Origin: Microstegium vimineum
Taxonomy: Eukaryota; Streptophyta; Magnoliopsida; Poales; Poaceae
NCBI GenBank assembly: GCA_022036555.1
Contig: CM039141.1
Coordinates: 655,773-719,772 of the forward strand
DNA length: 64,000 bases
Direction: 5' to 3'
Shown: positions 46,117-58,114 of the stretch, one piece after another
How positions within the stretch are numbered: position 1 is the stretch's first letter
How the letters are laid out: each line of letters starts with the position of its first letter
Position numbers and translations under genes: made by a program
The notes under the pieces: model-generated
What the model saw: only the letters and a program-made list of their open reading frames with translations
Told to the model about the DNA's origin: nothing
Databases searched by the model: none

Positions 46117-48480
46117 AGCGCATATCCTAATCCTAATCCTATTTTTTAACTTCCCACCACAACACTGTTTCGTCGTCATCAACGAAAAGGGATCTATCAC
46201 ACGCGCGCGCGCACACACACACACACTCGTTTTGGGCATATATATACTACTACACAATTGCTGCATCGATCCATCATGCGCATGTTTTCCTTCATCGCCA
46301 ACGGCGCGCTGCTGCTAAAAAAGAGAGAAAAATCCTCCAAAACCCTTGCTTGTTGCTTCTAAAACTCTCGAAAGGTTTTGCATATAGACACCGCTAGCTG
46401 CAACTGCACGCTCATGTCCATGACCATGTGTGTGCGCGCGCCACTTGTTCACCAAAAGGCCAAGCAAGGCGTGCTATCTAGAGCCGCCGGGCTAGGAGAT
46501 CAAGGAGAGGGCGCCATCAGGAGTGCCCCGGTGGCACACTCAACGTCACACGTGGCACGCCCGCAGCAGCAGAGCAGAGTCGACCACGCATCTCCCAAAC
46601 TCCTTGGATGCATGGATATATGGATCATCATGGATGTGGATGATGATGAGCCATCATCAAAAGATTCCTTACCCTCGGCTTTATTTAAACCCCGATCGAG
46701 GCCGGAGATAGTATATGACTGCATTGTAGCTACAGTAGCTAGCTAGCCGCGGTTCACATCATCAGAGCAAGTACAATAATTAACTTATAGCCAAGCAAAT
46801 GATGATACGGAGAAAAGAGAAGATGAGAGAGATCAGAGCTTGATTCCCATACAAGCACCAAGCTAGGCACAGAAGCATAGGTAGTACTGGGCCCAAGTAG
46901 TAAATATTATGAGGAGAAATAGGAAAGAGAAATTTTTTTATAGCTAAGTAAGAGACAACTTATTGTATAACTTGACTCTTATAGCCAAATACTTGGCTCT
47001 ATTATTGAACTTGCTCTCAGCTGGAAAGAAAGCTTGGTATGTGATGTGATGATAAACAAGTTATTGTTATACTGTAATCGTTGTCAGTGCTAGCTGATTA
47101 TTATATGCATGATTTGGCATATCCTAATAGTCTCTGGATTAACGGGTCGTATTCATCAGAGCAGCATATATGGAGATCTATCAGTACTGTCTCGTTCCTG
47201 GCTACTGTTGCCTCCAACTTACATCAGAAGCTGCCTATCTCATTACTAACACCTTTGATTTGATTTGAAACTCTTATATATATTACATCAGACCATCAAT
47301 TGTACTAGTTCAATCAGCTACAGTAGAAATTAAAACAAAACTTATTACACGCATGGCATGGTTTTTCACTTTTTTGTGGTCGCACACAAGACAAGAGTAG
47401 GGAGAGGTAGTTTTCAGAAGCCTTGGACCCTAGCTATATCGTCTCGTCTCAGACGACGGCCCATCGACGGGTTGCTTTCACCATCTTCTTCTTTTTCTCT
47501 TCTTCTACTACTTGCGCGCCAACGCCATTCCGACTAGGACATGACAACCGAAACTAGCCGTCCTTGAATCCATATGGACATGGACGACTCACATGGCGAA
47601 TGGTTATTCAGCAGATGGATCGAGATCAACCGTGCGTGCATGGACAAAAATAACACTAGTCTAGGTTTCGTTTCCTTCATCTAATTAATCACTCGCTCAC
47701 CGAGACAACGACAAATGCACACAGTACACACGCACCAAACAGGAGAAAAAAATGAGACTTGGTAGGTTAGTGATGTGCCAACCCCTTATCAACTTGATGC
47801 TGGCGGAAAAGGGCCTAAACGCGCGGCCACATACGTACTGGTACACACAGTACACACTGCAAGCCATATATAGGCATTGTGTACGTATAGGGCGAAGGAC
47901 AAATACTGTGCATGGACTTTGGGTACACTCTAAAGTACACTAAATTTGGTGCTGGTCCCTGCCAAGCTTCACCTAATGTTGTAGGCCAGGCACGTTTAGT
48001 TTAGTGTGTGATGCAATGGGGGTGGTCCTGATTTCCTGCCCGATAAGGAGAGGCATGCATGGCTACTACTCCTAGTACTTTATGGGTCATCAAGTGGAGT
48101 GCTTTATATGGGATTGGAAATAAACCATGTGAAGCATGCTCTATGCATCGTAGCTAGATGTTTCATGCAAGCCAAGCATGCATGTGTTTTATGGGGATTG
48201 AGTCTAAGCTTGCAAATATCTTGATCGATGCTTTGCACTTCTTCGATATCTTGCACTTTTTGCTTAGCGTTCATTGCTAAAATATCTTATGATGAGAGGT
48301 GTGTTATTCAAGATCAGGAGTACCTAGGACATGTTAGGTACTACTTGCAAGATGTGCTGTACTTGTGTATATGGTTTTATAAGGTTATATGAACATGACG
48401 ATTTAGTTCACCTGCGGAAAATGAGCCATTATTTAGTGATGTGTATGATGGTGGATTTAAATTAACAAGAAACTAAAAGA
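45861..48480. other. Intergenic DNA, no supportable gene
   Basis: Contains the long TA tract below, a CG/CA run near 46203-46225 and three 'cctaat' units near 46125. Several frames overlap low-complexity sequence; none is convincing. Confidence 0.4.
46030..46114. repeat. AT dinucleotide microsatellite (85 bp)
   Basis: About 42 uninterrupted AT units, probably polymorphic. Frames reading Ile/Tyr through it are artefacts. Confidence 0.97.
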
Positions 48481-48489
48481 GTTACTATA

Positions 48490-49290
48490 TTTAAGGAGCG
48501 AGGCCGACATTGCAGGAGCGAGGCCGGCTGAAGCATGTTGAGGGAACGCTGGTGCTGCGGGGGAGCGCCGTGGCGATGTAGATGGGCCGCGCCGCGGCGT
48601 CTCGACGATGACGCCATGACGGTGTGGTGCCGCTGCAGGAGCGTGCGAGGACGAAGGTACCGGGGCCACGGATCCTGGTCTCCGTGTCCGAGACGGGCGA
48701 GGAGCAGCCCGGCGGCGACGCAACGGCGGGGGGCTGGCCGCTCCATGCGTCCAGCAAGGGCGCCGGAGGGGGGCTTTCCGGGTCGCGCGTGCAGCGAGGG
48801 CGCCGGCGTGCCGACGGTCCGACGGGGGAGGATCGGCGGGGGGCTGGCCGCTCCACGCGTCCAGCAAGGGCGCCAGCGGGGGCTGGACGCGCCGCGCGTC
48901 CGGCGCCGGCGTGGCAACGGTCCGACGGGACGGGCTGCCGCAGGCGAGACAGCGGAGGAGGCAGCCGCCCGCGGCGCAGAGATGGGCTGGGTTGGTGGGG
49001 ACGCGCATCCAGCGAGGGCGCCGGCGCCGGCTCCGGCGTGCCCGCAAGTCAGACGGCGGTGGCTGAGGGCGGCAGTTCCCACGCAGAGCAGCAGCTGTTT
49101 TTTTTTCTTTTCTTTTGGTGGACGCGTGGTACTCGATGGGTGAAGCTGGTAGAAGTTGTGTGGGAGCCGGGGCCCACACTCACTTGCAGCGCGGCTGTTT
49201 GCGTGGCAGGCAGCCGATGGCCAGGGGAAGCTCTACTGTGGAATGAACAGGAATCTGAGAGGAGGAAGCGAGAGGGTACTGTTGATCTGC
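48490..49290. repeat. GC-rich block with internal imperfect repeats
   Basis: A sharply bounded GC-rich island in AT-rich DNA. The left edge repeats 'ggagcgaggccg' twice (near 48497 and 48515). A 35-bp block 'ggggctggccgctcca.gcg' plus 'tccagcaagggcgcc' occurs near 48729 and again near 48838 with one difference, about 109 bp apart. Variants of 'gcgtccagc.agggcgcc' recur to 49020. All six frames stay open for long distances because of composition, so no protein is called. It could be an unrecognised GC-rich transposon or a decayed repeat-protein gene. Confidence 0.55.
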
Positions 49291-49299
49291 AGTAAGTTT

Positions 49300-52200
49300 A
49301 AAGATCTCTATAGATGTCAAGAGAGATAGAGTAGGAGGTTGGTTTTATATTTATCTCAATGAAATAGCTTATAGGTTTTTTTATGATATGTAGCTCACAT
49401 TAGTGGTAGGAGCATGGTTTGGAATTCCAATCGAAACCACCTTTCTTTTGCTCGATTTTGGTCGTTCTAGGTGACCTTACCTAATAATGTAAAAAATGTT
49501 AGTGAAATTAATTTTCTCCGGCTCTCGTTGACTCGTGTTATTAGGGGGGCATTGATATGAAAATGAAATGTACCATGCAATGAATGTATTGGAATGACAG
49601 GGCTCCACATAGGAAGGAGTACGTACTGATGAACACATCTCTATCCGTCCGTGTAGGCCGTAGCTACTGTATACATTCATTCCCCTTGTCTTTTGCTGCA
49701 GATACAGTGACGCCGGCCCGGCCCCTCGTACGTGGCATCTAATCATCCGCTGCCAATCGTCTGCGATGGAGGACCCATGGGCCCCGCAGCCCACACGACG
49801 CCGGGTGACGTGGATGCAACAAGTGGGGCCCTGGCTAGCTGCTGCGTCCGGTCGACACGCGTGGCGTGACGACAATCGACGATGCGTCCAGGACTCCGAT
49901 CCAATCCCGTGCCCCGTACTGTAGGCCAAACTAAAAACGGATCTTGCGTCGTCGCAACGTCTCGTCGATCACAAACCGTTTGGTTTTGGTTTTGGTGGTG
50001 ACGACTGACGGCAGCATAGGCTATTATATAAACCGTGTTTTCGCCATTATATTTATCATCACATCACCGTACCACTGTAATCATCATCATCATCATCCTC
50101 GCGTGGTTTACTAATTATTTTATATTAATAAGTGGTACTAGCAAGTTGCTATAAAATGAGGCGCTTCAATTTTAATTAATAGGAAAACGTGGTCATTTTA
50201 ATTTGAGCTAGCTAGCTGTCTCTGAACGTACCCATGTGTGTGTGTTTTTGTTGACAAGTTGCTAGCTATTAGAACCATTTGTCCAATCAGAAGTAGAGAG
50301 GATGAGAAAATTTACAGCGCTAGCGACGATACAAGCGTCTAGCTCGTACATCTCTATGTTTTCTGAGTCTGATATGCATTCACTGTCTATCTTGTTTCTT
50401 TTTTTTATTGTTTCTACCTGACACATGAGCTAGCAATTTACACATGCCGTTAGGGACGCCCTGAACATATGCATATGTTTGTCTCCGGCCTGACTCTGTC
50501 AGGGGGCTGTGCTGGAGGAGTGGAGCCTTATCTGTCTTCCTGTCTACGTGGCTTGTGTGTGGAGTCAAACACACGCGTATACCGTACCAATAGAATAAAT
50601 ACTACGTATACGCATATACATACTAAAGTACAGTATATGTTCTTGGAACGAACAGGTCCGTCACCAGGATCATTAATTATTGAAGAGCTGCTAGTGCTGG
50701 CTGGCCTCGATCTGCCCAGAGGAGAATTATTGATTGAAACACACGTCCAATGCGCGCAAGTGGCAGCTGGATTTTCTTGCGAAGCAAATGTAATGCAATG
50801 AACGGATATGATATGAATACGATGATCCGTCAAGATCAGCACGCAGCAGTAGTACGTACGGTTTTCAGGTGAGGAGATAGAGGAGGAGTGCCTTAATTCA
50901 ACTGTTTGCCTGCACTTCACTGTACTACTGAATTCCCAGTTGCCTGCAGAGTAGTACAGTACATGCATAAATATCTCCCTCCGGATATCTGCATTGAACT
51001 GCGCTCCAATCTGCAAGATACAGTACGTACGTATTTGGCATTGACAACAACAGCAGCTGCTAGCAGCATGTTTCATATGCTAATTAGTGGGCTGACAAAG
51101 ACTCAATTAAGCTCAGTATGCTGGCACCTGGCAGCATGCATGCAGATCCGACCGAGCCAACTACTACTACTCAGCAGCACTAGCTAGAGTTCTTCTGGAA
51201 GGGCAGGACAGGCGCATTACCTTACCTGTCCTAATAATAATAATAATAATAATAACAATGCGTACATTAAAAGGCAGAGAAAATTGAATTTAAAGGGTGA
51301 CATGAACTTTCTCTGCATTGCATTGCATGGTTTGTGGCACTGCTGGAATCCAGGAATGAATCCTCTGCTTCAAGACACCAACTCTCCTCCGATCCCTGTT
51401 TTCACTCCACCTATCTTCCACGTGACGTTAGGTTATTATTAATAATAGCTAATGCCTGCCCCATTTAATTACTTCTAGAGTGCGTACTAACAGTTGGATC
51501 GAATAATCGAACTACTACACACGCGGTCGATCGATCATGAAGAACGAACGTACAGGGCCCGGATCTCAATCGATCTGAGTACAGGAGTACACGTACTAAA
51601 AGTCTTGACATTATTTCACCTCGCCATCATCGACCGTACGTGTGCGTCGAAGCTGACGTGTGTGTCTGTTTAGGTTAGTACATTTGAAAGTTGTTTTCAG
51701 GGGTCTGCGTCGTTAGCGAGTCATGCATGTGTAAATACGGAGTATATATCACTGTTCAAACCAGCCTGCATGCAGCAAGCACAGCCGTTAGTCACGTTTT
51801 TTTCCTCATTAATTCTTGACCCATTATTCAATTCGTACGTTCTCTTGTGCCGTCAGGAGACATGCACTGTATGTGTTGTTGTATACTGTAGCCTGTAGGG
51901 CACTGTCTTGGTTTTGTTCCCGAGCGCGTACGTTAATGACGGCACATAGACAGACATATCCAGGGGTACCAATCTCCGTGCCAATCATGGAACAAGGAGA
52001 CAAGAGGCAGTGGGGCCCAGCTCTGCGTGCTTGCGTTATATATATATATATATATTCTAATCTGTAGCTAGTTACAGAATATCTTATCTTATTCATTCTG
52101 TAGCCAGACCATCCGACTGCATCAGCCTGCTGGTCACGGCACCATCTGGCTCGTAACGTATACTCCTGCAACCCGAGCATTTAGGAGCCCCGACAGACGG

Positions 52201-52300
52201 TCAATAATGGTAAATAAATCTAATTGCTACGTCACTTGTGCTCTATGATCACGGCGTGATTTCAGATCTGGCGAGCTGCCCTATGCATGCATGCAAGATA
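49300..52300. other. Intergenic DNA, no supportable gene
   Basis: Contains a TAA run at about 51232-51254, a short TA run near 52039 and many tgcatgca motifs. Minus-strand frames at 49477-49929 and 50528-51076 have no family resemblance. Confidence 0.4.
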
Positions 52301-52309
52301 TATATAGCG

Positions 52310-52740
52310 GAATGAGTGGTTACGAGAATACATGAATTAGGATTCCGAGAGCATACAAGTGAATTAGTGTATGCATGCATGCACTTAGTTACTATATATT
52401 ATTAAGATATAGTTACGAGAATTTTCCTTTCAAAGAAAAATATAGTTACGAGAATTTGAGTGCTTAGATAATTCGGATAGGTTACTATAATTTGGCATGA
52501 TGGTATAGTAGTGTAGTTACTATAATTTTTTGTAGTTACTTTTTAAAATATGAGTTACCGTAACTATAAGATTTAACATGAAATAGTTACAAAATTTGGA
52601 ATAGGATGATATGGTAATTAGGTTATCCATTTACCACAATTTTGCACCTCGTTATTTTTTACGGGGCCAATAATACTAAAACGATGAGTTAGGTACCACA
52701 ATCCTCATACATTCCAAATTATGACTTACGAGAATTTTAC
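52310..52740. repeat. AT-rich region with recurring gttac motifs
   Basis: Motifs of the form agttacgagaattt and agttactataattt recur at least six times (near 52319, 52407, 52443, 52483, 52513 and 52722) at irregular spacing. Looks like a decayed short-unit repeat or an old transposon end. Non-coding. Confidence 0.5.
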
Positions 52741-52917
52741 AAATGATATGCTAGAATCCTCCCTTGGATATCATTATTTACTAGAATCTAGGTCTTTTTT
52801 CGTCTTTAGTTTTTGTATAATCCATTCACTAAAATTTCCCTTTGCTTCGTCTTTAGTTATTGTAACTCATCCACTAAAAGAAGATGCACTTTATGAATCA
52901 TTCGGAGCTTCGGTCTT

Positions 52918-53535
52918 CTATGGCTGGATCAGGCACATAGTAGAGTCGCCGTTGGGGATGTCGATGGCCTCCCGCCGGCCGTAGAGCAGCGTGGGGAGAG
53001 ACTTGGTGACCGCCGCCACACAGCCTGGCCATCGGTGACGGCGTAGTGCACGGACAGCATGAGCGCGAGGCCGCTGCCGGGGCCGGGATCCTCGTGACCT
53101 GCACGGACAGTAGGGGCACCGGGAATACCTTGGTGGGGAGGTCCGGCACCAGCGTCAGGAACGCCGGGATGTCGTGCGCCTTGTTGCCCGTGAGTCGACG
53201 GACGTCCATGGTGTACGTCGATACCGGCAGTGTCGTCGGCCTCGACAAAGGCACGACGGGGTCGTCGGTGCAGTCAACGACCATGTCCCCGCGGGTGCCG
53301 GCGCCGTACGCCATTTTCCCAGCGGCAGGTACACTGCCAGTGTGGCGGCGAGGGAGATCTTGAGGCACAACACCGCTGCCGTGAACTCGCCGCCGTCGAC
53401 GTCGCCCCTATGTAGCTCGTACAGGAACACATGCTGGATCAGCGGCAGCAGGATCAGGCCGGGCGTGTCGAAGGACAGCTTGACGAGGATAGGATCGGCG
53501 GCGGCTGCACGCTCCGCTAGCACCCGGATAGATGG
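52918..53535 (-). pseudogene. Truncated BAHD acyltransferase pseudogene
   Basis: Minus-strand remains of the N-terminal half of a BAHD acyl-CoA-dependent acyltransferase (anthocyanin/phenolic acyltransferase-like). Recognisable blocks lie in three frames. The first is ADPILVKLSFDTPGLILLP, then LIQHVFLYEL and LAATLAVYLPLGK. After a frameshift near 53315 come GKMAYGAGTRGDMVVDC, MDVRRLTGNKAHDIPAFL and LLSVQVTRI. After a second shift near 53080 comes LALMLSVHYAVTDGQAVW. Another shift gives VTKSLPTLLYGRREAIDIP and a stop at 52918. The HXXXD site, normally HHAVxDG, reads HYAVTDG, so the catalytic His is replaced by Tyr. The C-terminal DFGWG half is absent. Non-functional. Confidence 0.85.
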
Positions 53536-53539
53536 ATTC

Positions 53540-55050
53540 CCGTTGTTTAAGTGATTAGTTTTTTATCGTATAAATGATAGCAACGCAATTACAGGGGCTA
53601 TTAATAATGCTTATTAATGCTTTCCTCGTGAAGGAGCCAACCCAAGCCGCATATGTCGTGCTCGTTTTGCTGTTAGTTTAGACTTGGCTATAAAATAAGT
53701 TATTCTATAGCTAGCCATAGGGTAGTATATATATATATATATATATCATATATCATATTATTATTGTTGTACCTGTACTTCTCCTGTCATACTACAACGG
53801 GAATGGGAGCAAGATCTGTGGCGCCGCCGGCCCCTGTCGCCGCCACTCACAGCCGTAGCGCGGCAGGCCCAGCTAGCCTAGCCCGGGCCGTTGCGCAGGT
53901 GGCCGAGAGCCCACCTCCCCTCACACCCAACCGGGACGGCGTGCGATCGTCTATCTCCAGTCCCGACCGACCCCCGAGGCAAACCCGCCGCCGCAAGCAT
54001 CGTTGCGTTGCGTTGCGTCCCACGGAAAGCAAGCGGGCCATCGATGGATCGGATTTCCGTCCATCCATCGGGGCCAAGCAAAATCACAGGCCACCCAGCA
54101 GCAGCAGGCCTGCCTGGCTGCGCCGCACGCACCACCACCGGCACACCGCATGCCTGTTGTTGGCCGATTTCATTCGGAAACGGGACCCCCATTCCATCGT
54201 ATACATATATGCATCCATCATCTCGTCATCTGATGGGTACGGTACGGTACTCATCATCCCATCTCTCAATTTGCATTGCCCTAATTAATGACAGTACGTG
54301 CAGTGCCCAAATGATGGGGAATTAATTCAGAAAGAAAGGGGAACTGGATTCATTGGATTTGCTTGATTTATGCAAGGAGCGAGTACATTTACAGCTGAGG
54401 GGTCGCTCCGTCAATGCGATCACAATCATCAGCACACACAGATGACAGTAATAATCAACCAATCAACAACATGCTTGCTTTCATTTCTCATCACTCGACG
54501 ACTCCTATATACTAGCTAATCAGCTGACAGAAGTATGTACACATGCTAGCTTCTATATATATATATCCACCAACACTAGCTAGACGCGGTTACCAGACCA
54601 CACTATATCTGCATGCTGTTCTAGTTAATCTACTACGTAATAGTAATAATCAGTAATAGCAGGCTGCATGCATCACTATACCTCTAAAGCTAGCTAATCA
54701 AGATTAGCCAGCCAGCCAACCAACCAATCATCAACACCAACCTGAAACTACAAGAGCCGGCGAGGTCTGGGCATCTTGATCCGACCTCATCCATCATGCC
54801 AATCGGCGCGGCCGGCCTTCCAATCTTCCTTCCATCCCCGACGACGACAACGACCATGTGGTTAATCGCATCCAACTCGCAGGCCGGCCGAAGATCCACT
54901 CCAACTATCAATCCTCAACAGCTGTAATAATAAGTTAATAAAATCAACCAACTTAACTAATCGATCCGGCAGCCGCCACCGCTGCGCGTCAACCGATCGA
55001 TCGAACCAAATAAATCAAACTGATCGTCGGAGCCAGCCTAACTAGCAGAC
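53540..55050. other. Intergenic DNA and NAC 3' flank
   Basis: Contains a TA run near 53731, a GC-rich stretch at 53810-54130 whose frames match nothing known, and AT-rich DNA rich in agctagct motifs. The NAC 3' UTR probably occupies the right end. Confidence 0.4.
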
Positions 55051-55053
55051 CAA

Positions 55054-56505
55054 CTAGAACTTCCAGTTGTTGTAGTCGTCCATGAAGTCGTCCAGCTGGA
55101 GAAGGTCATCCACATGGAACATGTCCGCGCCAGCCTCGCCGCCGCGCGACGGGCTCAGCAGCAGCGTCGCCGGCGCCTCCGCCTTGCAGAGCCTCCTTAT
55201 GGCCTGCTGCGGCGGCTCCCCGGCCAGCTGCTGCTGGCCGTACGAGAAGGACCCGCCCGCGGCCGCGGGGTTGTTGCTCGGCGCCGCCGGCAGCTGCGTC
55301 GTCGTCTGAGGCGCCTGGTGGTGGACCGCCTGCGGCTGCGGCTCCGCTTTGATGACTTGGTACCCGCCGCTGTCGTTCGTGCCCGCCGCGGCGAACGACG
55401 AAGCCCCGCCGGCGATGACCTTGGTGAAGTCGTCGATGAGGCCGCCGCCGTCGGCGTACGGCGAGTCGATGAGCGGAGGCAGGTCGGCGTTGTCGAACAC
55501 CTGCAGGTCGTCGAGGAAGGCCAGCGAGTCGCTGCGCACCATATGCATGCCACCGGCGTGCGGCGGCGCCATTTGCCCAGCCTTGGCCGCCAAGTCTTTG
55601 TTGAACACCTTGCACACAGCCCATTCGTCCTGCACGCAACGCAAACGCAACAACACAGCACGTTGAAAACAACCTCCAGGACAGGTCGGGACAGCCGCAA
55701 AGAAAGGGGCGGGGGAAGGGGGAGATCACGACATGTGAGCGCGCCGCGTGGTCCGCCAGCCGCCCGGCCAAGACCACGAGGCTCATCATTTGGATCGTGA
55801 TCAGCTAGCCAGCAAGGCCGCCATATCCATCGAGAGGGAGAGAGAGGGGAAAAAAGAGAGAGAGAGAGAGAGAGGATCTTTTGCGTGCGCAGCGCACACA
55901 CTACAGTACACCGTACCTTGGCACCTCGGCGGAGGTTGGACGGCAGGCTTCCCTCGAGGCGGTACTCGTGCATCACCCATGGGGTCTTGCCGCCTTTGGG
56001 CGCGCGGCCCGTGTAGAAGACGAGCGTCTTCTTCATGCCGACGAGCACGCGGTGGCCGCGGAAGATCTCCTTGTCCTTGCCCGTCGCCTTCCAGTACCCG
56101 CTGGCGGTGGCGCGGTTGGTGCGCATCCCCGTCGGGTACTTGCGGTCCTTGTGGCAGAAGAAGTACCACTCCTTCTTCCCCACCTCGCCCATCTTCGCCT
56201 TGCCTGCTTATATATTCCACATACATAAATCCCAAAATCGATGGACCCAAGGCTGCACGGAGCTAGGAGAGAGCTGATGCTGTGTGATCGATGGTGCGCT
56301 TACTCGGTAGATCCCACGGCTCGATCTTGTTGAGGTCGACGTCGGCGATGACGACGCAGGAGAAGCTGCTGTCGAGCGCCTTGTGGGTCAGGTAGTGCGA
56401 GACGACCTCCTCGTCGGTGGGGTGGAAGCGGAAGCCCGGCGGGAGCTCCAGCCGCGTCTCCTCTCCTCGCCGCGCGCCCTGCTGGTTGGTCTCCGACGAC
56501 GCCAT
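55054..56505 (-). CDS. NAC transcription factor, NAC100/ORE1-like
   Basis: A nuclear plant transcription factor with an N-terminal NAM/NAC DNA-binding domain. Exons are 56505-56304 (202 nt), 56203-55917 (287 nt) and 55629-55054 (576 nt with stop), joined in phases 1 and 0, giving 354 residues. All five NAC subdomains are present: LPPGFRFHPTDEEVVSHYL, EPWDLPSKAKMG, KEWYFFCHKDRKYPTG, RTNRATASGYWKATGKDKEI, then VGMKKTLVFYTGRAPKG, WVMHEYRLEG and DEWAVCKVF (to residue 172). An unusual EVGKKEW replaces the usual GEKEW. The C-terminal half is Ala/Gln/Gly-rich with an acidic end (DDLLQLDDFMDDYNNWKF), typical of activation domains. The start has the strong context GCCGCCATGGCG. Similarity points to the NAC079/NAC092/NAC100 clade; no miR164-like target was seen in exon 3. 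Confidence 0.94.
55630..55916 (-). other. Second intron of the NAC gene with GA/CT repeat
   Basis: A 287-nt intron containing a GA-rich tract (about 55830-55874, pure GA units at 55855-55874). This is polypyrimidine CT on the transcript strand and lies close after the donor. Borders are AAG|GTACGG and GTGCAG|GAC. Confidence 0.8.
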
Positions 56506-56695
56506 GGCGGCTCTCCTCCAACAACTAGCTTGTCGATCACTTGTGCGAGCGACGATCTAGCTCTTTTCTGGCCAGCGAGAGAACTAGCTAGTAGTCTGCC
56601 GGAGCGGAGAGGAGCTCGGCTTGGTGTGAATCGAGAATGGTAGGAGGGGATGGGTTTAGGACAAGGCCGGCGAGAAAGGGGGAGGAGCCGGGGGT

Positions 56696-56707
56696 CCCTT
56701 TATATAG
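56696..56707 (-). promoter_or_regulatory. TATA box of the NAC gene
   Basis: The minus strand reads cctatataaagg, a near-consensus plant TATA box about 195 bp upstream of the start codon. It predicts a leader of roughly 160 nt. Confidence 0.7.
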
Positions 56708-56709
56708 GG

Positions 56710-58110
56710 GCCTCCATCCAGTGCCGTGCGGGAGAAGGCAGCTTCCCGCCGAAGCTCCCCGCCCCCCTTCACTGTAGCAGCGCCAATTAATTAGCTCTTC
56801 GCGCTCTTCTTACAGCACCAGCCGTGTGTAATTAGCTAGTTATTATAATCTCCGCGTGCCTTAATGCTAGTACCAATTAATTACTGCTCCTAATGATGCC
56901 GCCTAATTACATGATTAATCTAATTCTAACCAATTAACTATGTCTCTTTTCCCACTGCCTAATTATGCTCTGTTCGCTTCCGGCTTGTTTCACCTCAATT
57001 CCTTTCAAAGAACACTATTCAATTATCCAGAATCAATCGGCTTTTGTACCAGTCGAACAAAGCCTTTAATTTGTTTGAGACGGACTATTCAAAAGATGCT
57101 GTTTTATTACGAAAGAAAAAAAATACTATATCATAAGTAATAACTTGAACTGATAAATTTAATTGATTTTCCGATCCTGCGGAGCCAATCTCTGTATTGG
57201 GTACGTTGGAGCATAATCCTGGCAAGTTTGAAAGGCCTCGTTCGTCTCAGAATATTCAGGGGCGCTCCACAGGTACACGACGGCGCTTACGGCTTTGTTC
57301 GGTGGACAAAACTAATTTTCTAATGAATAAGGTCCAGGAGGAGTTCTCGCCTCGCTCGGAGTTGAATTCCAAGCTTTCAATCAATATATATAAAAAAATG
57401 TGTTCCTACTAATTACTACGTAGTGCTTATCTTTGCGGCGAGAAAAATTCAACACACGACTTGAACTGAACTGGAATCGCATCTCAACACAATTCTATTT
57501 TCTAACTAGCAACTTGCCCTTTTTTTGTGCGCTGGCGACGATTCAGCCAGAGAGGGAGAGAGGATTTTTGTTTAGATTCCTTGCGGCTGTGGTCGTCATC
57601 ACTAGCAACTTCTCGTCTGAAAGATACCGGCCAGTAACAGCGAGGTTTTAACGTGTAGCGGGTTTATTTTGCACCGGATCGGAGACGGAGAGGGCCGTAT
57701 GTGGCCAAACCACAAGCCTGGAAATTTTGGTTTTGGGGCCTTTATCGTTTCTGCTCATGTATAATTATATTATATATGCTGATGAGGCGTGTGTGAGTCC
57801 AAACCACGTATCCTTTTTCTCATCCACACTCCCTGCCCTTTCATTGATATATATATAAACGCACACACACTGATCTCCTTGCTCGGAAAAATGTGCTCCC
57901 TCCGGTAAGGAAAAACATTCTTTATAATAAGATTTTCAGTAATATCGTTAAAACTGTGTAATAATGTAAACGTTGTTGTGTATGGTAACTTAAAAGTACG
58001 AAGTCTCTTCCACTATTAAAAAACAAGATTTAAGTAAACTTTGAACATTTACAGGTGTGAATGGCTCGTACATTTTTTTTAGCTTGGAGAAGACACGCAT
58101 ATCAAATATG
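56710..58110. other. NAC upstream and intergenic DNA
   Basis: AT-rich, repeated aattaatta motifs directly upstream of the NAC promoter, then ordinary intergenic DNA. A lone CTCCCTCCGG at 57897-57906 looks like one Stowaway end without a partner. Confidence 0.4.
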
Positions 58111-58114
58111 TATA

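Noticed and set aside
46118..46145. Telomere-like 'cctaat' repeats
   Set aside because: Only three units, and not the plant CCCTAAA heptamer; treated as a short simple repeat.
45940..46318. Frames of Ile-Tyr repeats on both strands
   Set aside because: Created by the 85-bp AT microsatellite.
48457..49179. A 240-codon minus-strand frame and 202- and 223-codon plus-strand frames
   Set aside because: All come from the GC-rich repetitive block. Repeated Pro/Arg/Ala text and simultaneous openness of both strands argue against coding.
50528..51076. A 182-codon minus-strand frame
   Set aside because: Cys/Ser/Ile-rich mixture without a domain, no good start context or splice partners.
53764..54325. 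Plus-strand frames of 174 and 144 codons
   Set aside because: No recognisable domain, Pro/Arg/Ser-rich text in a GC-rich patch, equally open frames on the other strand.
55106..55800. Long frames on both strands over the NAC third exon and intron
   Set aside because: Shadows of the GC-rich NAC coding exon; the NAC frame alone carries the domain and correct splice borders.
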